Positions 1 to 8,977 of a stretch of DNA of 46,279 nt are shown here, piece by piece. The stretch is from a virus. Under the pieces are notes generated by a model. It did not search any database. It saw only the letters and a list, made by a program, of their open reading frames with translations, and was not told where the DNA came from. Each line of letters begins with the position of its first letter. Within the stretch, counting starts at the first letter, position 1. The DNA is taken from positions 1-46,279 of the IMG/VR virus record IMGVR_UViG_3300005265_000032. The stretch is one strand, 5' to 3'. The translations under genes were made by a program, and so were the position numbers.

Positions 1-3000
1 CAGTCTTCCCAGTTGAGTTTGGGGACTTTGGGTTCAGCCCATGAATTGAAGCCGTAGAAGAGGACTGCTCTCTTGGCTTCTTCAAGTGGTGTGGGTTTGG
101 GTGTAGGTGTGGATATGGGAACAATATCGAAGTGTATTGTGCTCTTGCCGAGGTTCCAAGTAGCGGTGATCTTATATCCGTGACTTATGGTCGTAAATAC
201 CTTTCGCTCCTTGAAGTCCACGTGATAGCGCTCAAGAACATCGTCTTCAGATGTACCCATTAAAAGCTCTGAGCCCTCGCCGAGAATTCCCATTGATCTA
301 CTGCATGGGATTCGTGTAATCGCGCCTCCGCCTGCGGAGAAGTAAAGAGGAATGGGAGAGTTTGCAGTGATTTGTATCTCCCCTTTGGGTTCAAATTCCT
401 CTTCAGTTGGTGTAGTGAACGTAAAACTGCCGATATCGGATGGTAGATACTTTTTGGGTTGACCTTCATACGTATCTATGATTTGCACTTCGAGTTTATG
501 CGTTGACCCAGGAGATAACCCGTCTACTGGGATATGGGGCTGTGGGTCGTTAACGACCTTACTCGATATGTCGACACCATCGAGCCACGCTTTGGCTGTG
601 CAGCCGCAAGCTATTGGCATTGCCCCTTCGTAGGGGCAGCATTCTTTAACTGCACCCCACTGAAGCCAAACAGAAGTGGGAGTGAGTTCAGCAGCTTTGA
701 AGTTTGTTGGTGTTCTGTGCTTCTCTGTGGGTGTGGGTGTGGGTGTTGGAATGGGCGTCTCAGCCGCGACCTCTGGGTAATCGGTAATAACGACATGCAT
801 AGTGTAGGGGGACGTGGTAAAGTCTATCTTTACGGTTCCGCGGTATCCATTTGTGTTTATCTTCTTATTCACTACACCTTTGTAATCTGTGATGTAGTCT
901 TCATAGATGACACACTCTTCCCATCGCTCCCAGCATTTCCAATCGTCATACCGACCGTCACAGACGGCGAAGCCGAGATCAAAGCAGTGGTTTGTTGTGG
1001 TTGGTAAGATGGAAGTGCCGCAATCGCTGCTGTAGACTAATGGTATTGGTGAGGAGACGGTTATGTTTACGTCAGGAAGTCTGGGTTTGGGTGTAGGTGT
1101 TCCGGGTAGGAATGGAGTTGGTGTAGGAAGAGGAGTGGAAACTGGTGTTGGTGTGACTCCAAGAATACCCGCTTTGGGTGTAGGAGAAGGAGAAGGAGAA
1201 GGAGAAGGAGTTGCACCGGGGACCTTTTCGCACTTAACACGGAAGACGATATGGGTTTTTGGGCATCCGTGTCCGCCGTTGAGGCTGACAAAGCTTCTTC
1301 TGGTTAGTTTGTATCCCGCGGGGCATTCATACCCAAGAGCATAAGGCTGGGTGCACACGTAGCCTTCAATAGACTCGGGGAGGTCGTTGCTGATAATCTC
1401 AGAGATGCCAAATTCTTTGGCTTCGTCAGGGATAACGGGAGTAGGTGTGGGTTCGGGTGTAGGAGTTGGTGTGGGAGTAGGAGTTGAAGGAATAAGAGGA
1501 GTGGTTTTTGTGCCTCTAACCATCTTTGGGGTATCGACAAATGCGTCACCGGGTTGGATGTCTCTAGTGACAGTGAAGTTGTCGTAGCCGGTTTTGGTGA
1601 TGGTGATGGTATGGGTTCCGAAGCCGAATTGGGAATTGGCACTGAAGGTAAGGAGTTCGGGAGCGTAGTGGTGGACGTAGATACCGTCTATATATACTTT
1701 GGCATGGGTGACGTCTGTACCGGTGGCTTCTTCGATAGGCGTCTTGATTTCCCATGTTGCTGAGCCATGAGCGGGAGTAGGAGTTGGGGTTCCGCCGGGA
1801 GCAGGAGTTGTACCGGGAGCAGGAGTTGGGGTAGGAGTTGCACCGGGGGCAGGAGTAGGAGTAAGAGTTGAGGGAATAAGAGGAGTGGTTTTTGTGCCTC
1901 TAACCATCTTTGGGGTGTCGACAAATGTGTCACCGGGTTGGATGTCTCTGGTGACAGTGAAGTTGTCGTAGCCGGTTTTGGTGATGGTAATGGTGTGAGT
2001 TCCGAAGCCAAATTCGGAATCGCTGCCGAAGGTAAGGAGTTCGGGGGCATAGTGGTGGACGTAGATACCGTCGATGTAGATCTTTGCACTATGGATGTCT
2101 GTGCCTGTTTCATCGTCGATAGGCATCTGGATGTCCCACGTAGCGTCTTTGGGCCTTAGCGGAAGTGGCGTCTCGCCGGGCGCGGGAGTTATTGCAGGTT
2201 GCGCGGAACCTCGCTGATAAGCATAACCATTTTCGATCATCCACTCGCCGATGCTCAAGGTGCCAATATACGCTTCGGCAAGAATTCGCCCGTAAGAATC
2301 TGTTGGCGAATTTGGATCGAAAACCAATGTGACTTCTTTTTCTCTGATCAGATCGTCAAGGGCATGCGTGGCTTCCTCCCATGTAACTCCCCCGGGACCA
2401 GTAAAGCCTTTTTCGGGAGCTTCAATCCCCTTTATTCTTACTGACTCTCCGGTAGAGAGGACAAACGTATCGCCGTCATTGACCTTGACAACCGTGCCTT
2501 CCGTAGGGACATCTTCAAGTGGTATTGTTTTCCCTTTTTGCTCTTCGAGCACCGATGTGCCGGCGTTAAGTACGGCGAGATATGTTTCATAAATATTAAC
2601 TGCAAGAACGTAAGATTCTTCAGCTTCTAAAGCGTCCTTATTTGCATCGAGCCACGTCTTATAATTTGCGAGATGATCTTCAAGATTTGCAAGACCAACC
2701 TCCAATGTCTCCCAATCTTTATAGAACTCGGCAGACGAGATGACGTCTTTATCTTCACCTAAAATGATGCTCATGCTGGTCAGGCGTTTAGTTGCTTCGC
2801 CGACAATAACTTCAGTTGCTTTGCTGGCTTCAAGAAGCTGCGCGTAAGTCTCGTAGGTGCTGGATGCGATTTCGTAACTTCCTTCAGCTTTGAGGGCGTC
2901 CTCATTCGCATCGAGCCACGTCTTATAATTTGTTAAGTGAGACTCAAGACTGGCTGTGGCTGCATCGAGTTGCGTTTGATCACCAGCTCGAATTGCGGCT

Positions 3001-5864
3001 TCGATGAGGTCCTTATCAGCATTAAGTGAGATGCTGTAAGTGGTCACCTTTTCCGTTACTGGCTTGATAGGGACAGTCCCGCCTTCATTCGTGGTAAGCA
3101 CTAGGTGATATGTATTATACGTATTGAGCGCAGATTGGTAATTTCCGCCCTGTTCTAAGGCATCCTTATTCGCATCGATAAATTTTTTGTAGTCTGCGAG
3201 ATGCGTCTTGAGATTAGCAACAGCCTTATCAAAAAGCGCCTGATCGGAATCTCTAATTGCCGATTTAATAAGATCCTCAGCAGCGTTAAGTGAGATGCTG
3301 TAACTTGTTAGTTTTTTGGCGATATCCGCGGGGGTCTTAGTTTTTTGCTCTTCAACCCATGATCTTGCTGCTGTAACAATGAGCGTCTTTGTCTCGTAGA
3401 CAGCGAGTGCATTCTGGTAAGTGCCTTGGGTTTCTAAAGCGTCCTTATTTTTATCAATATAGTCTTTGTACTCTGCAAGATGGTCTTCTAAATTAGAAGC
3501 GGCGGTCTCGACCATATCAATATCGTTATTGAATTGAGCGCTGGCAATAACTTTTTCGTCTTGACCTAGTGCAATAGACATGGAAGTGACCCGTCTGCTC
3601 TCATCTCCGGGCCTAGAAGGGCCTTTCTCGATGACGTGGACATAAGTGTCATGTTGACTCTGAGCTGCAACGGCATAAGCTTCAAAAGAAGTAACAAGAG
3701 AAGCAGAAATAGGAGCGGCAGCAAGACCAGCAATGGGCCCCCCAATTGCAGTTGACCCTGCGATGGAAGAACCGCCAAGACCTACGAGAGCCCAACTATA
3801 GAGGTTGATTGCATCTTGGTACTTCTGGTTTGCTCTTTCAGCTTCCTCCCAATCTTCGGCTTCGATAGCGGAATAGACGGCAATGGAAAGAGCACCGAGT
3901 GCTTCTTCACCAAGCCATGATAAAATAGTCTGCCCGCTCAGGGCAGCACCAACGCCAGCGGGAATAACGATTCCGGGATGGGCTTTAAGCCAATTGCCTA
4001 TTCTTGTAATTATGCGTTCTTTATCGCCCGCTTTAGTAGACTTTATAGTGGTCTTGATATACTCATCGAGCCCGATGTCTCTGGTGACTTTGTCGATGTC
4101 GCCGATGTCGCCCCCTTCCGCGCGTATATATGCTGCGATCTCATCATAGAGATGAAGAGCATCATCTAAATCCTGAGAGGAGTGCCCAGCGGGAATTCGC
4201 GCAGACCACGTGGGAATTTTATCGGCGAACCCAGACGCTCCCTCCAGCCCTGCTTTGAACTCTTTTAGTGGTGCGTTATCGCCCTCCTTAATGCTCTTCA
4301 GAATGGACTTAGCTTTTGTGGGGTCTTTAAGCAGTGCAGTGATTACATCTTCATCTAGAAGCGCCTTCAGTTCAGGCGAGAGATCGGCTGCTTTCCGAAG
4401 CGTTTTTGACAATAAGGCGCCTTCACTAATTATGCCTGGGGAGATGGCCATCCCAATGGTGGAACCTATTAAAGAGACCCAAACAAAGAAGTCGTCGTCC
4501 CGCTCGTTTCCAAGCAGATCTTTTCCAGTCTTGATAATAGAGGCGGAGTTGGCAATGTCGACTGGATCAGAGCCGAGTGTGCCTATCCATAATAAGCACT
4601 CTTCATCTGGTATATCAAATAGATGGCAGATAACTCTAAGTTCCACTGGGCAGATACCTGTAAGGATAAGGTCTCTTAGATCTTGTAAGGATTGCGGCTT
4701 AGGTGTTGGAGTTGGTGCAGGTGTGGGTTCGGGAGTTGGGTGGCATGTGCCGTCTGACCACCAATAACATCCATTTGCTGCGCATGTTAAGGCATCGTCC
4801 CAATCGCTGCAGACGGGAGGGCGGAGCGTTGGTGTAGGAGTAGGAGTTGAGGGAATTGTTTTCCTTACTTCATCGACGTATGAGCGAGCATCCACATTAT
4901 CTCTATCTATCTTTACCAACTTTAATGTGACCGTATCTCCAACATTACCAGCAAATGAGACTCGCCCGGTGAGGTTACCCACTTGCATATTGCTGCCCCC
5001 ATTGCTTTTGCACACACCACCAATCCAAGGTTCACCTACATAATAGTAACGATATGGGTAATTAGGCGGCAGAAAAGGTGTTGTGTCAGGATCTTGCATT
5101 TCATAGTCTATCTTAACCCACTTACCATCCCAATACGGCTCGCTTACGGTTTTCCATTTCTCGTTGCCTGCTGGAGGTAGCGATGGAACAGGAGTTGGCG
5201 TTGGGCAGAACGAAGGAATTAATGTTAAAGTTATCTCGGCTGTGCAAGCGGTAAAGTCAAACGTATCCTCGATATAATCCCTTTTTGTTGCTCTTGCTTT
5301 AAAGGTGTTGCCTTTAGTTAAAGTAATCGAGTATTTCCCCGTAGAGAGATGCGAGCAGGACATGCCATTGACAGAGACAGAAGCGTCAATAAGATTTCTG
5401 TTATCATCGACAACTCTTATTCGCTGTTCGCATGAGTTGGGTCCGGGTTTGGGTGTGGGCGTTGGTTTGGGTGTGGGCGTGGAAGGAGCCGGTGTAGGCG
5501 TGGGTGGTTGTGTAAAATACACGTTGTAGACGCGAGATGATGCTGAAGGAGCCGTAAACGTATGGAGTTCGAGATAGCCCCCTATTCCAAGACCTGCTAT
5601 ATCCTCCGCGGTGATAGTATGATTCTTAGCAAGAAACCCATTTTCGTCCGTTGTGCCATTAAGCCAAACATCATGATACACATCTCCCCTATAATTTTGA
5701 AAGCGGAGTATGATATGTATATCATCCATTGGGTTGCCCTCATCCCAAAAAGCATAGCAACCCACCTGAATTGTGTCACCCACAGCTAAATCGCATGATG
5801 CTGAAGTTAGGATATCACATTTGCCGTAATTGCTCAGTGTAGTAACATCTATAGAGACCCCCAT
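1..5864 (-). CDS. Giant modular virion/adhesin-like protein, N-terminal 1,954 codons (continues at 46279)
   Basis: The frame opens at ATG 5864 behind a GGAGGT ribosome site and runs off the left edge without a stop. Joined to 46279-45280 it gives 2,287 residues. I see no signal peptide or N-terminal membrane segment, which fits a virion fibre better than a secreted protein. Approximate layout: beta domain 1-115; Pro/Thr linker; carboxypeptidase-regulatory-like domain 144-217; beta domain 233-335; small Cys motif 352-373; helical part with Gly/Ala-rich hydrophobic segments near 626-640 and 688-725; four helical repeats of about 85 residues (753-1093, recurring NKDALE-like ends); staphylococcal-nuclease domain 1120-1213; two PEGA-like domains (1240-1332, 1365-1460); Cys-rich domain 1478-1550; two related beta domains (1597-1700, 1818-1916) around a fibronectin-III-like domain 1715-1813. 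The role as host-binding fibre is inference. Confidence 0.85.
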   Translation of the reverse strand, partial: MGVSIDVTTLSNYGKCDILTSASCDLAVGDTIQVGCYAFWDEGNPMDDIHIILRFQNYRGDVYHDVWLNGTTDENGFLAKNHTITAEDIAGLGIGGYLELHTFTAPSASSRVYNVYFTQPPTPTPAPSTPTPKPTPTPKPGPNSCEQRIRVVDDNRNLIDASVSVNGMSCSHLSTGKYSITLTKGNTFKARATKRDYIEDTFDFTACTAEITLTLIPSFCPTPTPVPSLPPAGNEKWKTVSEPYWDGKWVKIDYEMQDPDTTPFLPPNYPYRYYYVGEPWIGGVCKSNGGSNMQVGNLTGRVSFAGNVGDTVTLKLVKIDRDNVDARSYVDEVRKTIPSTPTPTPTLRPPVCSDWDDALTCAANGCYWWSDGTCHPTPEPTPAPTPTPKPQSLQDLRDLILTGICPVELRVICHLFDIPDEECLLWIGTLGSDPVDIANSASIIKTGKDLLGNERDDDFFVWVSLIGSTIGMAISPGIISEGALLSKTLRKAADLSPELKALLDEDVITALLKDPTKAKSILKSIKEGDNAPLKEFKAGLEGASGFADKIPTWSARIPAGHSSQDLDDALHLYDEIAAYIRAEGGDIGDIDKVTRDIGLDEYIKTTIKSTKAGDKERIITRIGNWLKAHPGIVIPAGVGAALSGQTILSWLGEEALGALSIAVYSAIEAEDWEEAERANQKYQDAINLYSWALVGLGGSSIAGSTAIGGPIAGLAAAPISASLVTSFEAYAVAAQSQHDTYVHVIEKGPSRPGDESRRVTSMSIALGQDEKVIASAQFNNDIDMVETAASNLEDHLAEYKDYIDKNKDALETQGTYQNALAVYETKTLIVTAARSWVEEQKTKTPADIAKKLTSYSISLNAAEDLIKSAIRDSDQALFDKAVANLKTHLADYKKFIDANKDALEQGGNYQSALNTYNTYHLVLTTNEGGTVPIKPVTEKVTTYSISLNADKDLIEAAIRAGDQTQLDAATASLESHLTNYKTWLDANEDALKAEGSYEIASSTYETYAQLLEASKATEVIVGEATKRLTSMSIILGEDKDVISSAEFYKDWETLEVGLANLEDHLANYKTWLDANKDALEAEESYVLAVNIYETYLAVLNAGTSVLEEQKGKTIPLEDVPTEGTVVKVNDGDTFVLSTGESVRIKGIEAPEKGFTGPGGVTWEEATHALDDLIREKEVTLVFDPNSPTDSYGRILAEAYIGTLSIGEWMIENGYAYQRGSAQPAITPAPGETPLPLRPKDATWDIQMPIDDETGTDIHSAKIYIDGIYVHHYAPELLTFGSDSEFGFGTHTITITKTGYDNFTVTRDIQPGDTFVDTPKMVRGTKTTPLIPSTLTPTPAPGATPTPTPAPGTTPAPGGTPTPTPAHGSATWEIKTPIEEATGTDVTHAKVYIDGIYVHHYAPELLTFSANSQFGFGTHTITITKTGYDNFTVTRDIQPGDAFVDTPKMVRGTKTTPLIPSTPTPTPTPTPEPTPTPVIPDEAKEFGISEIISNDLPESIEGYVCTQPYALGYECPAGYKLTRRSFVSLNGGHGCPKTHIVFRVKCEKVPGATPSPSPSPSPTPKAGILGVTPTPVSTPLPTPTPFLPGTPTPKPRLPDVNITVSSPIPLVYSSDCGTSILPTTTNHCFDLGFAVCDGRYDDWKCWERWEECVIYEDYITDYKGVVNKKINTNGYRGTVKIDFTTSPYTMHVVITDYPEVAAETPIPTPTPTPTEKHRTPTNFKAAELTPTSVWLQWGAVKECCPYEGAMPIACGCTAKAWLDGVDISSKVVNDPQPHIPVDGLSPGSTHKLEVQIIDTYEGQPKKYLPSDIGSFTFTTPTEEEFEPKGEIQITANSPIPLYFSAGGGAITRIPCSRSMGILGEGSELLMGTSEDDVLERYHVDFKERKVFTTISHGYKITATWNLGKSTIHFDIVPISTPTPKPTPLEEAKRAVLFYGFNSWAEPKVPKLNWED
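2225..2505 (-). other. Staphylococcal-nuclease (thermonuclease) domain inside the giant protein
   Basis: Residues about 1120-1213 of the giant protein read as an SNase fold. The start is VNDGDTF, followed by VRIKGIEAPE, then DSYGRILA, and the end is a WMIENGYAY-like segment. In the family, Arg35, Asp40, Glu43 and Arg87 act with calcium. Here the Arg of VRI, the Glu of APE and the Arg of YGR are present, while the Asp position is Glu. Activity is plausible but not certain. The domain sits between helical repeats and PEGA domains, so it would be displayed by the same polypeptide. Confidence 0.8.
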
Positions 5865-5979
5865 TCAAGCTACCTCCATAAATACAATTAAGACTTTATC
5901 CATGTGGGATTATCTTGCGCTTGCTCGTTTAAGATAGAGAAGATATTTCCGTGGATGGCAGAACGCATTGCGAGGAAAA

Positions 5980-6582
5980 TTAAATTGAGTTGATAGATGC
6001 ATCACCGGCAATGTTTGCAGCATTCCACCAATCCCACTCAAGGCAGCCTCCCCATGCTTCGCACGCTTCAAACACATCTTCATAATATTCCTGATCATGT
6101 ATGTATTCTTTCTTCACAAGAGGAGAAAAGTAAGGAGAATCTTGAAAGCGCTCAATGCACATCGTGACAGGGAAATCCTCGTAAAGAGGGATTACACCCC
6201 TAACTTCAACCCACGCATGGACCTCGCCTTGAGCATTTGTGCCAACAACGATAGCAGTATCATAGCCGTGATTTTCCAGATACCATTCCGTGAACGCAGC
6301 GCTTTCTGAGCAATCAAACACGTGTTCTTCATAAGGATGTGGATATTGAATCTTGCGTAGCAGATGCTGGAATTCTGAGAGGTCGTGCGTACTGTTGAGA
6401 GTATTGGAGCCGTTAGGAATATAATAGTTTTGAGGGATAATAAATCGCCCGGAGTCAAGTGCGGGCTGAGATAAGCGTTCAACATGATGTGAAATATTGA
6501 GAGCTATCACTGGGAAGACAATTGCATAGCAGGAATAGCAAAAAATAACGATAACGATGAGCAGAAGTTCTCGTCGGTTCAT
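5980..6582 (-). CDS. Membrane-anchored transglutaminase-like cysteine enzyme
   Basis: This 200-residue protein starts with a hydrophobic segment (about residues 6-29) that looks like a signal anchor. The rest would lie outside the membrane. A transglutaminase-like core follows: Cys91 in FDCSES and His122 in VHAWVEV, with acidic residues after it, as in the Cys-His-Asp triad of this superfamily. Archaeal members are usually peptidases or amidases; cell-envelope or pseudomurein-type cutting during exit or entry is possible. It has its own TATA box about 29 bp before the ATG and lies just upstream of the giant fibre-like gene. The specific substrate is unknown. Confidence 0.6.
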   Translation of the reverse strand: MNRRELLLIVIVIFCYSCYAIVFPVIALNISHHVERLSQPALDSGRFIIPQNYYIPNGSNTLNSTHDLSEFQHLLRKIQYPHPYEEHVFDCSESAAFTEWYLENHGYDTAIVVGTNAQGEVHAWVEVRGVIPLYEDFPVTMCIERFQDSPYFSPLVKKEYIHDQEYYEDVFEACEAWGGCLEWDWWNAANIAGDASINSI

Positions 6583-6602
6583 GGTAGTAGTTATGGAGAT
6601 GA

Positions 6603-6614
6603 GAGATATAAATG
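6603..6614 (-). promoter_or_regulatory. TATA box of the transglutaminase-like gene
   Basis: On the minus strand the sequence CATTTATATCTC is centred about 29 bp before ATG 6582, the spacing expected for an archaeal promoter with a leaderless or near-leaderless transcript. Confidence 0.55.
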
Positions 6615-6708
6615 TGCCGTTTCACAACCAGATTGCGAGAAATTTAGACATATCCAATTTTGAATATATTCAGAAAAAAAAACAAAAAAAAAAATGAAGA
6701 AAATCCGT

Positions 6709-6831
6709 TTACGATCTTCTTCGTTTGATAGCGGGATGCCTGCAGACGGAGGTCTGATTACGCCCACGCCCACCGCTTTTCCGCCCTCTTTGACTTCCGT
6801 CCTTATTTCCAAATCCACGTCTGTTTACCAT
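6709..6831 (-). CDS. Small Arg/Gly-rich basic protein (40 aa)
   Basis: ATG 6831 lies 16 bp after a strong GGAGGTGA site. The product is rich in Gly and Arg and ends in KRRRS, so it is very basic and could bind nucleic acid. A longer overlapping frame (6591-6818) reads through homopolymer A/T tracts and looks less like a protein. No family is recognised, and the choice of frame rests on the ribosome site and composition only. Confidence 0.4.
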   Translation of the reverse strand: MVNRRGFGNKDGSQRGRKSGGRGRNQTSVCRHPAIKRRRS

Positions 6832-6854
6832 CTTTCTTCTGTTGTTTCACCTCC

Positions 6855-7067
6855 TTAATATTGAAATGGCGCTTGAACTCGAAAAATTCTATTGCCTTTC
6901 TCGTCGTACTGCTCGCCGTGCGAATCGTTTTGGACGCTGCCTAATACGCTCAGAATTATCGTGCTGGCTAGTTCTTCGATAGACTTTTTGCCTTTCTCAG
7001 ATTGGTGACTTAACGCTCTGTAAGCTTCTGCGCTCACCTTCACTGTTCTTTTCGTATTGTCCACCAT
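6855..7067 (-). CDS. Ribbon-helix-helix-like DNA-binding protein
   Basis: This 70-residue protein has a short beta segment (KRTVKVSAEAYRAL) followed by a helix and a second helix, the size and pattern of CopG/Arc-type regulators. It has its own clear BRE/TATA element and a start 25-30 bp below it, suggesting a leaderless message. It sits between the terminase and the giant gene and may regulate one of them; the operator is unknown. Confidence 0.5.
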   Translation of the reverse strand: MVDNTKRTVKVSAEAYRALSHQSEKGKKSIEELASTIILSVLGSVQNDSHGEQYDEKGNRIFRVQAPFQY

Positions 7068-7090
7068 GATATATCGATAGTCTTCACCGA

Positions 7091-7104
7091 TATATAAAGC
7101 TTTT
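7091..7104 (-). promoter_or_regulatory. BRE/TATA promoter of the ribbon-helix-helix gene
   Basis: The minus strand reads AAAAGCTTTATATATC, an archaeal BRE plus TATA box, about 27 bp before ATG 7067. The AAAGCTT core recurs before the genes at 20401 and 18417, which defines one promoter class of this genome. Confidence 0.7.
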
Positions 7105-7133
7105 TTGAATCGGAGGGTCTGAGGAAAGACGCG

Positions 7134-8486
7134 TTATCGTGCCCGCGGGATAGGAACTTTGGGTTTATGCAAGGGCGTGTGCAGCGCTGCAAGAACTGCA
7201 TATCGAAGTGCGTCGAGCCGATGATACTTATCTTTATCCTTGATCTCTTCTGTGAGCTCGCCGTTTTTGTCTATCTTTCGACTGTACTGAGAGAACTCGC
7301 TGAAAATGTCTGGGAAATCGGATAAGGAACCTGATGGAGAATGCACTTCGCAGTTATCAAAGAAAAACAGCCGCTTTTCTTTTAGTAATTCGATAACACG
7401 ATCGATGCCCGATTCGACATCGGAAATTGGCGGGGGAGTAACGGCAACGCCCGCTTCTTGCCAGTCCAGTCGGAATTGCTTTTCAGATGCAGCGCCGCCG
7501 CACCATTTCACCACTCGCTCTTTTGCCGTGCGTTGAAGCGCACGAGTTGCATGTTGAGACGATGTTAAATTTCCCTCAACTATGACCCGATATGCATAAA
7601 ACGCTTTTTTTGATATGTCTTCAGCAAGATAAAGTGTAGCGGTGTGGATGGCACCCGGATCGATACCAACAAATCTGGGCCATTCCGCTGGGATGTCAAA
7701 TGGTTTAACAATGTGTGTGCTTTCATCAAAATCATGGTAAATCTGCCCTGTTGGATGGGAATACTGAGCGTCGTAGAGCATGGAGAACTTCCAGGGTGGG
7801 AGCGTTTTCTTTGCACGGTTGTATTCTCTGCGTGGAAAAGCCGGATTGGCTATGCTGGGAAATTGAATGACATCGATAGTTTCATCCCCTTTCTCCCAGC
7901 GATCGTATATCTCGCGTTTGAGCCACGAAATATTGTATAGAGTAGTAGTTGCGAGAATTCGACCTTCTGATAAGGACAAACGGCGTAGAACTGCAAGCCA
8001 AGCTTCCAGCGAAAATGAATCTAACCCTATTTCGTCTAGCCATGCGGAACGGACCGTAGCGGACTCCAGTCCGCCGGCTCCAACTGATTCCCGCTTTGTG
8101 CCTGCCACTGCGCTGCGCAGTATTATCCGCCCCCACATGGGGTCATTGGCGAGTTCAGCTTCAAATTTGCCTGTTATAGGATTTCTGATTTCCATGACCC
8201 GCTCACTTGCGAAGAAACGCCCGATGCCCAATACTTGCTCAAAGACGTAGCGCAATGCAGGGAGCATTTTCATACGGAAGAGATCAAAAGTAGAAGTGAC
8301 AGCGAGATGGTCGCCCCCTTGAGACCGTTTGATTTCGCGATATAACCACCATGGCCCCCAAGATGTCTTCCCGCTTTGAGTCCCACCCAAAACAAATACG
8401 AACCGCTTTTGAGAGTCCCATGCTTTTTTCTGCCCTGGATGGAAATTGAGGCATACTTTTCCATCTTTAATTTCGACAAGTTCCAT
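7134..8486 (-). CDS. terL: Terminase large subunit (packaging ATPase and nuclease)
   Basis: TerL pumps DNA into the prohead and cuts the concatemer. The 450-residue length is normal. The ATPase half shows Walker A GGTQSGKTS (Lys40), then Walker B SAWLDEIG (Asp151-Glu152) and a TTT coupling motif. The nuclease half has an RNase H-like FVGIDPG (Asp276), and a further acidic residue lies in the KYHRLDALRYA segment near the C-terminus. It follows the small subunit by about 35 bp and probably shares its transcript. This marks a tailed-virus-like packaging machine. Confidence 0.93.
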   Translation of the reverse strand: MELVEIKDGKVCLNFHPGQKKAWDSQKRFVFVLGGTQSGKTSWGPWWLYREIKRSQGGDHLAVTSTFDLFRMKMLPALRYVFEQVLGIGRFFASERVMEIRNPITGKFEAELANDPMWGRIILRSAVAGTKRESVGAGGLESATVRSAWLDEIGLDSFSLEAWLAVLRRLSLSEGRILATTTLYNISWLKREIYDRWEKGDETIDVIQFPSIANPAFPRREYNRAKKTLPPWKFSMLYDAQYSHPTGQIYHDFDESTHIVKPFDIPAEWPRFVGIDPGAIHTATLYLAEDISKKAFYAYRVIVEGNLTSSQHATRALQRTAKERVVKWCGGAASEKQFRLDWQEAGVAVTPPPISDVESGIDRVIELLKEKRLFFFDNCEVHSPSGSLSDFPDIFSEFSQYSRKIDKNGELTEEIKDKDKYHRLDALRYAVLAALHTPLHKPKVPIPRAR

Positions 8487-8521
8487 GATCAGTACCTCCC
8501 TGCTGGGCGCGCTGCAAGCCT

Positions 8522-8977
8522 CTAATCTTTTCTCTTTTGCTCGTGGATTTCGATAATTTGAATTTCATGATGATGGTTGACTGCTTTTTCTTCAGGCTCG
8601 CCGATAAGTTGCAAGGCAAGCTTAATGGTGGCATTCAGAGTGGCATGATCTTCGATGGGAAACTTTGGGTCGCCATTGGGTAGAAAAGCAGTGGCGATTC
8701 TTTTTTCCGTTTCCATAAGCCACTTAGCCTTACGATCGATGTTGGCTTTCGTGGTCTTCTTATCGATGCCCGCTGCAACAGCTTTGTCCTTGATTGCAAC
8801 GCGCTGCTGCCAGTGGAACCATTTAGACCAGTTTTGAAGCGTGCGGAGCGAGGGTTGCGTTTCTGACGCAATATCGATGAAATGTTGGCGCAACTTAGCA
8901 AGGCTGCGCCCTGCGCCCATAGCATAATAAGCTTCAAAAGCTGCTGCTTGCTCCGCTGTTTCCTGGTGTTGCGTCAT
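8522..8977 (-). CDS. terS: Terminase small subunit
   Basis: This 151-residue protein lies directly upstream of terL. An N-terminal helix-turn-helix-like part (ending near LRTLQNWSKW) would recognise the packaging site, followed by a helical middle and a charged tail, as in phage small terminases. GGAGGTCTTGAAC precedes ATG 8977, which overlaps the stop of the TBP gene (ATGA). The call rests on position, size and the helix-turn-helix pattern rather than on strong motifs. Confidence 0.7.
   Translation of the reverse strand: MTQHQETAEQAAAFEAYYAMGAGRSLAKLRQHFIDIASETQPSLRTLQNWSKWFHWQQRVAIKDKAVAAGIDKKTTKANIDRKAKWLMETEKRIATAFLPNGDPKFPIEDHATLNATIKLALQLIGEPEEKAVNHHHEIQIIEIHEQKRKD

Noticed and set aside
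1063-2159. Plus-strand Gly/Val-rich frames
   Set aside because: They are antisense shadows of the Pro/Thr linkers and PEGA-like domains of the giant minus-strand gene.
6591-6818. 75-codon frame upstream of the transglutaminase-like gene
   Set aside because: Its second half crosses long A/T homopolymers and the promoter of the next gene; the alternative 40-codon frame has a better ribosome site.
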